Shown piece after piece: positions 36,363 through 44,019 of a stretch of 50,026 bases of DNA. Source of the stretch: Prochlorococcus sp. AG-402-I21 (GTDB taxonomy: Bacteria > Cyanobacteriota > Cyanobacteriia > PCC-6307 > Cyanobiaceae); NCBI GenBank assembly GCA_003216955.1, contig QCHZ01000010.1, positions 1-50,026 on the forward strand, read 5' to 3'. Position numbers and translations under genes: made by a program. Each line of letters starts with the position of its first letter. The stretch's first letter is position 1. The notes beneath the pieces are model-generated. The model worked only from the letters and a program-made list of their open reading frames with translations, made no database searches and was not told the origin of the DNA.

Positions 36363-36898
36363 ATAGATTTTTTGATAAGTTCTTCAAGCGCTCAGAATTA
36401 CTTATGGAAATAAAATGGATTTTGAATAGTAGAAAAATAGCTAAAATAAAATTGTTAGTATTTGATATAGATGGTGTACTTACTAATGGTAAATTATTTA
36501 TAAATGAGAATGGTGATATTAGTAGAGAGTTCAATGTTCGAGATGGACTTGGAATTAAATTATTGCAGGAAAATAATATAATTGTTGCATTTATAAGTGG
36601 TGGGGAAGGGGAAAGTACTTTAAAAAGAGCAAAGATGTTAGGAATTAGTAATTGTTTGATTAATATTAAAAATAAACAAATAGCTTTAAGAGAACTTCAA
36701 AATAAATTAAATATATCACCTTCTAATACAGCATTTGTTGGAGATGACATTAATGATTTAGTAGTAAAAGAAGATGTAAGTCTTTTAATAGGAACTAAAG
36801 ATTCATGTCCTCAATTTTCTCTTAAGGCTGATTTACTTTTGAAAAATTGTGGTGGTATGGGTATAGCACGAGAAATATCTGATAGAATTTTAATTTAA
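36359..36898 (+). CDS. kdsC: KDO-8-phosphate phosphatase KdsC
   Basis: HAD-type phosphatase releasing KDO from its 8-phosphate. Motif I LLVFDIDGVLTNGKLF carries the catalytic Asp pair; FNVRDGLGIKLLQ and the Ser-containing motif II FISGGEGESTLKRA follow; motif III/IV is FVGDDINDLVV. 179 aa is within the family range, with a basic N-terminal extension of about 30 residues. Its ATG overlaps the kdsD stop (ATGA) and kdsA follows after four bases, so translational coupling is likely. Confidence 0.9.
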   Translation: MNRFFDKFFKRSELLMEIKWILNSRKIAKIKLLVFDIDGVLTNGKLFINENGDISREFNVRDGLGIKLLQENNIIVAFISGGEGESTLKRAKMLGISNCLINIKNKQIALRELQNKLNISPSNTAFVGDDINDLVVKEDVSLLIGTKDSCPQFSLKADLLLKNCGGMGIAREISDRILI

Positions 36899-36902
36899 GA
36901 TT

Positions 36903-37757
36903 ATGCAAATAAAAAATGAAATCAATTTAACAGATTTTCAAATTTCAAACAATAAACCACTTGTTATTATTGGTGGTATAAATGTTATTGAGTCTAGACA
37001 AATGGCATTTGAAACGGCTTTACATTTTAAACAGACATGTGAAAAATATAATATGCCTCTTGTTTTTAAAGCATCCTTTGACAAGGCCAATAGATCATCA
37101 TTTGATTCCTTTAGAGGTATAGGGATACTTGAAGGTTTAGATGTTCTTAATGAAATTAAATTAAAATATAAAATACCAATTTTGACAGATGTTCATACTC
37201 CAGATCAAGTTAATTTAGCTTCGAAAATTTGTGATATTATTCAATTACCAGCTTTTTTGGCAAGACAAACTGATCTTGTAAAAACTATGGCTGCTTCAAA
37301 TTGTATTATTAATATAAAAAAACCACAGTTTTTGAGTCCTTTTCAAATTATTAATATAATTAAAAAATTCTTAGAATATGGCAATAACAATCTCTTGGTG
37401 TGTGAGAGAGGTACTTGTTTTGGTTATGATAATTTAATAGTAGATATGCTAGGTTTCCAAGTAATTAAAAGTCAATGTAATGATGTTCCACTAATATTTG
37501 ATGTGACTCATTCATTGCAATATAGAGATCATTCTTCTTCCGTATCAGGAGGAAGAAGATCTCAGATCTTTGGACTCGCAAGGGCTGCAATTGCTACAGG
37601 AATAGCTGGTTTGTTTATAGAATCTCATCCAAATCCTAAAGAAGCTTTATGCGATGGACCAAGTGCACTTCCATTGAATAATTTAGATGATTTACTTTCT
37701 CAATTGAGTGAGTTAGATGCACTAGTAAAAGGTTTTCCAATAATTAAAATTGATTAA
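36903..37757 (+). CDS. kdsA: KDO-8-phosphate synthase KdsA
   Basis: Condenses arabinose-5-phosphate with PEP. Motifs: VIIGGINVIESRQMAFE, FKASFDKANRSS, TDVHTPDQV, LPAFLARQTDLV, NIKKPQFLSP, CERGTCFGY, FDVTHSLQ, and ESHPNPKEALCDGPSALPL. The Asn in GGINVIES (where metal-dependent enzymes have Cys) suggests the metal-independent class, as in E. coli. 284 aa is normal. Last gene of the KDO operon; it converges with a TPR gene 16 bases away. Confidence 0.94.
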   Translation: MQIKNEINLTDFQISNNKPLVIIGGINVIESRQMAFETALHFKQTCEKYNMPLVFKASFDKANRSSFDSFRGIGILEGLDVLNEIKLKYKIPILTDVHTPDQVNLASKICDIIQLPAFLARQTDLVKTMAASNCIINIKKPQFLSPFQIINIIKKFLEYGNNNLLVCERGTCFGYDNLIVDMLGFQVIKSQCNDVPLIFDVTHSLQYRDHSSSVSGGRRSQIFGLARAAIATGIAGLFIESHPNPKEALCDGPSALPLNNLDDLLSQLSELDALVKGFPIIKID

Positions 37758-37773
37758 ACCTTTAGCTATATTT

Positions 37774-39495
37774 TTAAGAGTATGATCTTGGATTATTAAT
37801 TTTTATCTCATTTTTAATTTCTTTTAATGGTTCATTCCAGCTGTGCATATTAGTTTGTCTGAATATTTTAAGTGATGGTAGCCAATAACTTTTTGTATCA
37901 TTTATTCCCCAATAGAAATGACCTTTGAAACCAAGTATGAGATTGCAATTTGCCCCAATAGCACCTGCTAATACAGCTGTGACATTATCTATTGAAATAA
38001 TTTGATCACATGCATCTATTAATGCGGCCAGATCATCTATATTATTAAAAATGTCGATATTTTCTACATCATAAATATCAATATCGTATTTCTTTTTGAT
38101 ACTTTTAATTTCATACTTTATATCTCCATATTGAAGATTCACAAAACATATATTTGGGGTATATATTCCTAATATAAATTCTTCTAGAGATATAGATTTC
38201 TTCTTGTCTGCGTTAGACTTTGAACTCCATGAAATCCCTACTATTTTGTCAAATTTTTTTTCTTTTATTTGTTTTAAGAAGATTTTAGTTTTTCTTTCAT
38301 CAGCTTTTAGAAATGCTTTCCTAGCTCTTTCAAAACTTTCTTGGTTTGCTCTTAGAAATTTAGGAAGCGAGCCCATTGCTATTTGATAATCATATTTTTC
38401 CATTTTTAGAAATTGATTTCTTGTTATATAAATAATTTGTTCATTAAAAGATCTTTTTAGTAAAGGTATTAATCTCTCATCTACTTGCACGATTAGTTGG
38501 TCAACTTCGTTTAAGAAATCAGCTATCAAGGAGGTATATAAAATCTCATCTCCGACCCCTTGTTCGGCCCAAAGTAAAACTCTTCCTCTTTTCCCTGGTG
38601 ACCATTCTGGTTTAATTGTTCTGAACTTTTTATTTTTAGATTCTTTATTTTCATCTAATTTCCATCTCCATTCATATTTTCTCCAACCTTCTTGAAATTT
38701 TTTATTTTGTAAGAGGATTGTAGAAAGATTATAGTTTGCTTTTACAAAATTAGGATTTAACTCAATTGATTTTCTTGTTGATTTTTCTGCTTCTTCCAAT
38801 TTGCCAATAGTATTCAATATTACTCCGAGATTTAAATGTGCTTCTGCATAATTAGGTTTAAGTTTAATAGCTTTTCTAGTCGATAACTCAGCTTCTTTTA
38901 ATTCACCAATTTCAATTAATATATCTCCAAGATTATAATAACCTTTTGCATAATTAGGTTTAAGCTTAATAGCTTCTCTAGTCGACAACTCAGCTTCTTT
39001 TGATTTACCAAGATCATTTAATATATTCCCAAGACTTAAATAAGCTTCTGCAAAATTAGGATTTAACTCAATTGATTTTCTTGTTGATTTTTCTGCTTCC
39101 TCCGATTTGCCAATAGTATTCAATATTACTCCGAGATTTAAATGACTCACATAACAATTTGGATTTAACTCAATTGCTTTTTTTAATAATAATTCTGCTT
39201 CTTTTGATTTGCCAAGTTCTTTCAATATTATAGCATAGTTAGAATAAATTCTATGATCCTTGAATCCTTGATATATTAGATGTTGATAATATTTTATTGC
39301 TTCTGAAATATTACCTTTTAGAGTAAATTGAATTGCTTGATTAATTTTTTCTTCCTTCGAAGGTTTAGAAGGAGTGTTAGTAATAATAGTAATATTTTCT
39401 TGATTTCCCCCTAAAGGAACTGGAACTGGAACTGGAACTGGAACTGTTTTTACTTTAGATTTTCCTTTATTTTTATCTGTTTTTCCCTCGGTCAC
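37774..39495 (-). CDS. TPR protein with GT9-like transferase domain
   Basis: 573 aa from GTG 39495, the start that matches the paralogues (VTEGKTDKNKG against MTEGKGNQKR in copy 2). An open frame continues 26 codons further up, but those residues have no counterpart. Six to seven TPR units run from residue 46 to about 280. The C-terminal domain has GWRKYEWRW, GRVLLWAEQGVGDEILYTSL, VGISWSS and AALIDACDQIISIDNVTAVL with AGAIG, as in the GT9/heptosyltransferase-like proteins often fused to TPRs. It lies next to the KDO operon in the convergent sense. The leader has a five-fold Val-Pro repeat. Confidence 0.82.
   Translation of the reverse strand: MTEGKTDKNKGKSKVKTVPVPVPVPVPLGGNQENITIITNTPSKPSKEEKINQAIQFTLKGNISEAIKYYQHLIYQGFKDHRIYSNYAIILKELGKSKEAELLLKKAIELNPNCYVSHLNLGVILNTIGKSEEAEKSTRKSIELNPNFAEAYLSLGNILNDLGKSKEAELSTREAIKLKPNYAKGYYNLGDILIEIGELKEAELSTRKAIKLKPNYAEAHLNLGVILNTIGKLEEAEKSTRKSIELNPNFVKANYNLSTILLQNKKFQEGWRKYEWRWKLDENKESKNKKFRTIKPEWSPGKRGRVLLWAEQGVGDEILYTSLIADFLNEVDQLIVQVDERLIPLLKRSFNEQIIYITRNQFLKMEKYDYQIAMGSLPKFLRANQESFERARKAFLKADERKTKIFLKQIKEKKFDKIVGISWSSKSNADKKKSISLEEFILGIYTPNICFVNLQYGDIKYEIKSIKKKYDIDIYDVENIDIFNNIDDLAALIDACDQIISIDNVTAVLAGAIGANCNLILGFKGHFYWGINDTKSYWLPSLKIFRQTNMHSWNEPLKEIKNEIKINNPRSYS
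39416..39445 (-). repeat. Hexanucleotide repeat (5 copies) coding Val-Pro
   Basis: Five perfect ggaact units (plus strand) code for PVPVPVPVP in the leader of the GT9-type TPR protein. The paralogues have a leader of 41 residues; this one has 45, i.e. four more residues, which equals two extra hexamers. Repeat-number change would alter length but not frame. Confidence 0.9.
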
Positions 39496-39582
39496 ATCTA
39501 TTTGTTTTATAAAGGATCTATTGATTGTGATTATAACTTGCTCTGAAGTTTTAACTTTGAAAAGATCTTCCACTTGTAATTT

Positions 39583-39741
39583 TTAGGGAAACATCTCCCT
39601 AAAAAAGGAAGTAATTAGTCCAGACCATAAGCAAATAAAGGTGTTTGGTGTGATTTTCCAACTCTTTCCCTTGGGTAAAACTTCTTTTCCTTCGGGAATA
39701 GTATCCGGAACTTAAACAACGCTAGTTATATCAATAATCAT
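39583..39741 (-). pseudogene. Broken M-x-IDITS small frame, copy R2
   Basis: Reading from ATG 39741 gives MIIDITSVV, then a stop, then VPDTIPEGKEVLPKGKSWKI and NTFICLWSGLITSFFREMFP before a final stop at 39583. The first stop replaces the Lys of KVP in copies R1 and R3; the rest stays open and aligns with R3 (VPDTI; NAFILNGFGVITS). One substitution therefore inactivated it. Confidence 0.6.
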
Positions 39742-39885
39742 TCACTCTGATTTTTAACTATCGCATAAGCAATGACTTCAAGCTTTTCAGTAATAGAAAA
39801 TAATCAAGCTTTGTCTCTAATGCCTCAGATGATTGCTGAACTTTCATAGTGCTTGCACATGCTCCAGAGTGAGTTGAATCCACAT
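39709..39885 (-). repeat. Duplicated upstream segment, copy R2
   Basis: Matches 33472-33645 over most of its length. It contains gctagttatatcaata, cattcactctgat, cagtaatagaaaa and the atgctccagagtgagttgaa end. A shorter version occurs at about 48700-48760 (ctagttatatcaatcat; aattaggaga). Confidence 0.6.
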
Positions 39886-39906
39886 TTAATTAGGAGACTA
39901 TGTTGT

Positions 39907-39960
39907 TGTGGTTGTGGTTGTGGTTGTGGTTGTGGTTGTGGTTGTGGTTGTGGTTGTGGT
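39907..39960 (+). repeat. Hexanucleotide tandem repeat, 9 copies of tgtggt
   Basis: Nine perfect copies of the 6-base unit tgtggt with partial units on both sides. In the frame of the pyruvate-kinase remnant just downstream it codes for a run of valines (GTT GTG). It appears to be an expanded simple repeat inside dead coding DNA. Confidence 0.92.
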
Positions 39961-39964
39961 TGTT

Positions 39965-40117
39965 TCTCCTGAAATGTTACATAGCATGTAAGAATCAATT
40001 CATCCTACAAAAGTTGAGTGTAATGATATTACTAATTCTGTATTAGATTGAGCTTCATGTCTCATCCTTTCTGGAGAGACAGCTTTAGGTGAAAATCCAT
40101 ATGAATCAATTAAACCA
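39965..40117 (+). pseudogene. Pyruvate kinase remnant
   Basis: In one frame this reads SPEMLHSM-stop-ESIHPTKVECNDITNSVLD-stop-ASCLILSGETALGENPYESI. It matches the pyruvate kinase region TQMLESM...PTRAE...DVANAVLDG...DAVMLSGETAxGxYPxEAV. The two in-frame stops and the loss of everything else make it a remnant of about 50 codons. The second stop replaces the glycine of the LDG motif. The next gene begins in another frame right at its end. Confidence 0.7.
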
Positions 40118-40578
40118 TGAAATCTATTATTAGTTTGACTCAGGAATATATTCTAAATAAGAATCTTAGTTCACTGGAATTTACAAATAAGAAGCAATCT
40201 GAACAGGCAGATGTCATGTCAGAAAGTGTTAGTTTTCTAGCCTCATCGGAAATATCAAAAGGGTTAGTATGTATTCGTAAAACGAGTGATTATGACCGTT
40301 CCCTTTCAAAATATGTAAGTAAAGATTTTTACTGCATTACAGATTCTCATGAAACGCTAAGACATCTAAATGTTTTTAGAAACGTTAAGACAAAATTATC
40401 AAATGTTTTCTTCAGTAAAAAAGATAGGACTCATATTTATTCTATTGCAAGACAGCTTACTGAGAATGGATTGAATCCTGATGATCTATATATATTTATA
40501 TATTTTAGTGAAGGTAGTAAAGGTCTTAGATTCAATACCATTCACATTAATTATTTAAATTCATTAGCGAGTTTTTGA
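40117..40578 (+). CDS. Hypothetical protein, 153 aa
   Basis: Not recognised. A soluble, mixed alpha/beta protein with KDFYCITDSHETLRHLNVF and SKKDRTHIYSIARQLTENGL, then DDLYIFIYFSEGSKGLRFN. It starts as the pyruvate-kinase remnant ends and stops one base before the APS-kinase-like gene, so these two are probably translated together. By position it may serve sugar or phosphate transfer, but that is a guess. Confidence 0.6.
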   Translation: MKSIISLTQEYILNKNLSSLEFTNKKQSEQADVMSESVSFLASSEISKGLVCIRKTSDYDRSLSKYVSKDFYCITDSHETLRHLNVFRNVKTKLSNVFFSKKDRTHIYSIARQLTENGLNPDDLYIFIYFSEGSKGLRFNTIHINYLNSLASF

Positions 40579-40579
40579 T

Positions 40580-41092
40580 ATGATTATATGGATTACAGGT
40601 CTTCCAGGTTCAGGTAAAACAACTCTTGCTAAAAAAATAAAATCTATATTGGACCTTAAAATATCAAATAATATTGTTCTTTTAGATGGAGACAACATTA
40701 GAGATATATTGCCTTATGAATTATCCTATTGTAATGAAGATAGAATTAGATTAGCAAAATTTTATAGTGAATTAGCATTGTTAATAGAGCAAAGTAATTG
40801 TATAGTAATTTGTTCTTTTGTCGCGCTATTTCATGATGTTCAAGAATATATACGTTTAAATGCTAATGACTATTTTGAGATTTTTCTTGACCCTTCTTTA
40901 GATGAATTAGTTCAAAAGAACAAAAAGGGTCTTTATGCAAAGAACTCAGAGTACATGCTTAATCAATTTATTAAGCATGAATTCCCTAAAAATCCAGAAT
41001 TGAGAATTAATACCATTTTAAATGGGGTCTACCAAGATCATATAAATGAGATTAAAAAGAAACTTTTTAAAAAGTTGAAAATTTCTATGTGA
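40580..41092 (+). CDS. APS-kinase-like (CysC-like) protein 1
   Basis: 170 aa. The Walker A motif GLPGSGKTT lies at residues 7-15 and LLDGDNIRDILP corresponds to the LDGDNVR motif of adenylylsulfate kinase. The late segments EIFLDPSLDELVQKNKKGLY and FPKNPELRINT match the CysC EVFVD-PLE-...-KGLY-...-PENPELxxDT pattern. The middle differs: ICSFVALFHDVQEYIR replaces the usual ISPYxxDR. It may act on a sugar nucleotide rather than APS. The divergence from the canonical family and the lack of sulfurylase genes nearby make the substrate open. Confidence 0.75.
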   Translation: MIIWITGLPGSGKTTLAKKIKSILDLKISNNIVLLDGDNIRDILPYELSYCNEDRIRLAKFYSELALLIEQSNCIVICSFVALFHDVQEYIRLNANDYFEIFLDPSLDELVQKNKKGLYAKNSEYMLNQFIKHEFPKNPELRINTILNGVYQDHINEIKKKLFKKLKISM

Positions 41093-41248
41093 TTAAGTTC
41101 AATTTAAAAGTTATCTTTTATAAATTATAAATAGAATACTAATAAATCTATTTGTTAGACATTTATTAATCAAAACATAAATTATTAAAACTTTAATTGC
41201 TTTTTTACATCTAGTATTTATTAGGATTTAATAAAACTATTATCTAAA

Positions 41249-41689
41249 ATGAAAAAGATACTCTACATAGATATGGATAATGTGCTTGTAGACTTTTCTT
41301 CTGCGATTGATAAGATTCCTTACCGGCTTCAAATTGAATACCAAGATAATTTAGATGAGGTCCCTGGTATCTTCTCTTTGATGAAGCCTTTATCTGGAGC
41401 AATTTCTTCATTTGAAAGACTTTCGAAAAAATATGATACTTTCATTCTTTCTACAGCTCCTTGGGAAAACTCCAGTGCTTGGGCTGACAAGAATCTATGG
41501 GTAAGAAAGTATCTAGGCGAAATTGCATATAAGAGACTTATTTTAACTCATCACAAGAATTTAAATTTTGGTGATTTCTTAATTGATGATAGAGAAGCAA
41601 ATGGTGCAAATCTATTTAAAGGTGAACATATTCTCTTTGGATCGAATGAATATCCTAATTGGAGAGCTGTATGTACTTATTTATTATGA
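41249..41689 (+). CDS. 5'(3')-deoxyribonucleotidase-like HAD phosphatase
   Basis: 146 aa. Motif I IDMDNVLVDF carries the nucleophile pair DMD; LSTAPWENSSAWADKNLWVR is the diagnostic stretch of NT5C-type nucleotidases; and DFLIDDREANGA is motif IV. Enzymes of this family dephosphorylate deoxynucleotides, and bacterial and phage copies are common. It sits in the surface-sugar region 156 bases after the CysC-like gene, so a sugar-phosphate substrate is possible. Confidence 0.82.
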   Translation: MKKILYIDMDNVLVDFSSAIDKIPYRLQIEYQDNLDEVPGIFSLMKPLSGAISSFERLSKKYDTFILSTAPWENSSAWADKNLWVRKYLGEIAYKRLILTHHKNLNFGDFLIDDREANGANLFKGEHILFGSNEYPNWRAVCTYLL

Positions 41690-41900
41690 TATTTTGAGCT
41701 TCTAAAAAAATAGATAATGCATTCATAGTCATTAGTATATTTAATTATATATCGAAATATTTATTTAAAAAACTAGTTTCAATTACTTTATTTAAGTATT
41801 TAATAAAAATATTTTCGAATAAAGTCTGAAAATATAAATAAAAGTATTGATTATTGAATAAAATCTTTTCTAGAAATACTATCGTTAAATCTTTACAAGA

Positions 41901-43760
41901 TCAATTAGTTTTTATTAGCCAATCATTTGAAGTTAAAAGCTCATATGCTCTTTTTGCACTAGTACCTTGATAATTTGTATTAAAAAATTCTTGCCTTAAT
42001 GATTTAACAATAGAATTATCAGGAGGATTCTCAAGGCAATAATTACAAATAGATTTTAGATTTTCTAATTTTGCTATTCTTTCGGGGAAGAATGATTTTA
42101 CATAATCCTCGCTAGATTGTTTACCTAAATAAGAATGATTTTTAGCTTCTAAATTCATTTCTAAAAATGCAAAGTTTTTGTTTAAGTAAATAGAGCCAAA
42201 CATCGAACCTCCATAATCAAAAAGCATTAGATCAGAGAGTGCAAATAGTTGAACATTATCATCTAAACTATCATCTACGTAATTGAAATTTGCGGAAAAC
42301 AATTTTTTATAATTTTCTGGGTCATCTATTTTCATATATGGATGAGGTCTCATAACTATATTATGATCACTTTTTAATGAGGATATCGCTGAAAGATACT
42401 TGTCTATTGAAGATAAGTTGCTCCAAGTCGAGAGCCAGACTATAGTTTTCTTATTATTATCACAATTAAATTTTTTCATTAGATAAGATTTTTTAAATCC
42501 TGGTTTAAAGTATTTATCAAACCTTGGATAACCCATCTGCGAAGTTGGTATTTTGTGTATTATCTTAAATCTATCTTCATGATATGGGCCAAAGCATAGA
42601 ATTCCATCATAATATTTATTCCAATAAGAAGATATAGTATATTTACTTTTCCCTGCTGAATACATAAATCTTATATTCTTTTTACCAAATAATTTAATAC
42701 TAGGAGCATTTAACTTTACATTCGTATTTGTTTTATTCTCATTCAGATCGCTCTCATAATCCCCGCGAATTGAGACAAGCTTTTCATAAATTAAGTTATC
42801 TTTCAACAGTTCTTTTATAGTCCTTATTCTTATATCTCTGTTTTCTAAGTTTGTATGAAGTTTTTCTATAAAGTTATCATAATTTTCAGGAACTAATAAT
42901 TCAAAATCATTATCATTTCTTTCTATGATTTCTCTAAAATGATTAAATATTGTATAGTTATATATATAAAATGCTGTTTTATTGATTGATTTTGCATTCA
43001 TTCGATAAGAATTTATAAAAGAATATAATGGGTGATGATTAATAGCCTTCAGTTGAGACTCACTGGCTTCTTTTGTTTTGCCTAGCTCATATAAAATCTG
43101 TCCAAGTGTTACATATGATTTAAATAAGTCTGACTTGAGTGCAATAGCTTTTCTAGTAGATATTTCTGCTTCTTTCGTTTTACCAACCTTTTGCAACATT
43201 ACTCCTAGATTTCTATGAGCATTCGCATAGTTAGGCTTTAGTTCAATTGCTTTACGAGTGTAGATTTCTGCTTCTTTTGATTTACCAAGATCACCCAATA
43301 TTGTTCCTAGATTGGAATAAGCCTCTGCGTATTTCGGATCAATTTCGATTGCTTTTCGAGTATAAAATTCTGCTTCTTCTAATTTGCCAATGTCGCTTAA
43401 TATGAGTGCGAGATTGTTATGAGCATCACTGAAATAAGGATTTATTTTAATTGCTTTGCGAGTGTAAATCTCTGCATCTTTTAAATTGCCTAAATCTCTT
43501 AAAATTGTTCCATAATTTGAGAAAACTCTATAATCTTTGAACCTTTTATTAATGAATAGTTGATAATATTTTGTTGCTTCTGAAATATTTCCTTGTGAAT
43601 GAAATTTAAATGCTTGTTTAATTATTTGCTCTTTAGATTGGTTTTCGCTGATATTAGTTGAAATAGCAAAATTTTCATTGATTTCTTCTAAAGCAAATGG
43701 AACTGTAAATGTTTTTGTTGTATATATTTCTTTGCTATTATTTCTTTTTCTTTCACTCAC
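41901..43760 (-). CDS. TPR protein with CDP-glycerol-transferase-like domain
   Basis: 619 aa from GTG 43760. Leader KTFTVPFALEEI, then six TPR units (residues 42 to about 245), then a domain that resembles CDP-glycerol glycerophosphotransferases of teichoic acid type: YYDGILCFGPYHEDRFK, QMGYPRFDKYF, TIVWLSTWSN, IVMRPHPYMKI and DLMLFDYGGSMFGSIYL. The HP and D-x-GG-S parts match the donor-binding region. Such enzymes polymerise glycerol- or ribitol-phosphate, or transfer related groups. The N-terminal half matches the other TPR proteins in this window while the C-terminal half does not. Confidence 0.78.
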   Translation of the reverse strand: MSERKRNNSKEIYTTKTFTVPFALEEINENFAISTNISENQSKEQIIKQAFKFHSQGNISEATKYYQLFINKRFKDYRVFSNYGTILRDLGNLKDAEIYTRKAIKINPYFSDAHNNLALILSDIGKLEEAEFYTRKAIEIDPKYAEAYSNLGTILGDLGKSKEAEIYTRKAIELKPNYANAHRNLGVMLQKVGKTKEAEISTRKAIALKSDLFKSYVTLGQILYELGKTKEASESQLKAINHHPLYSFINSYRMNAKSINKTAFYIYNYTIFNHFREIIERNDNDFELLVPENYDNFIEKLHTNLENRDIRIRTIKELLKDNLIYEKLVSIRGDYESDLNENKTNTNVKLNAPSIKLFGKKNIRFMYSAGKSKYTISSYWNKYYDGILCFGPYHEDRFKIIHKIPTSQMGYPRFDKYFKPGFKKSYLMKKFNCDNNKKTIVWLSTWSNLSSIDKYLSAISSLKSDHNIVMRPHPYMKIDDPENYKKLFSANFNYVDDSLDDNVQLFALSDLMLFDYGGSMFGSIYLNKNFAFLEMNLEAKNHSYLGKQSSEDYVKSFFPERIAKLENLKSICNYCLENPPDNSIVKSLRQEFFNTNYQGTSAKRAYELLTSNDWLIKTN

Positions 43761-43934
43761 GTCTATTGCTTTAGCTAAAAAGCTATTAATTTTAATTCTA
43801 TCTTACACTAATCTTGAACTAGGATACAAAAAAGTTTTCTCAATAATTAATCAATTGGCGTTACTGCATGTGCAAGACGAATAATTTAACTTGCTGGATT
43901 GGTTACTGATTCCTTTTTATTGCTTATGAAGCTA

Positions 43935-43994
43935 AAGTTGGTGCAAGTTGGTGCAAGTTGGTGCAAGTTGGTGCAAGTTCGTGCAAGTTGGTGC
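43935..43994 (+). repeat. Tandem decanucleotide repeat, 6 copies
   Basis: Six 10-base units aagttggtgc in direct tandem, the fifth carrying one change (aagttcgtgc). It lies in the space between the TPR gene at 41901-43760 and the formyltransferase-like gene, close to the 3' end of the latter. No role is evident; it may have arisen by slippage. Confidence 0.93.
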
Positions 43995-44019
43995 GACTGA
44001 GCTTTACAACCAAACTTCA

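Noticed and set aside
39495-39573. Longer N-terminus for the GT9-type TPR protein
   Set aside because: The extra 26 residues have no match in the paralogues, which all begin at the equivalent GTG (T/S-E-G/R-K).
43935-43994. Could the short tandem repeats be a CRISPR array?
   Set aside because: The units are 6 or 10 bases and touch each other, with no spacers and no cas genes.
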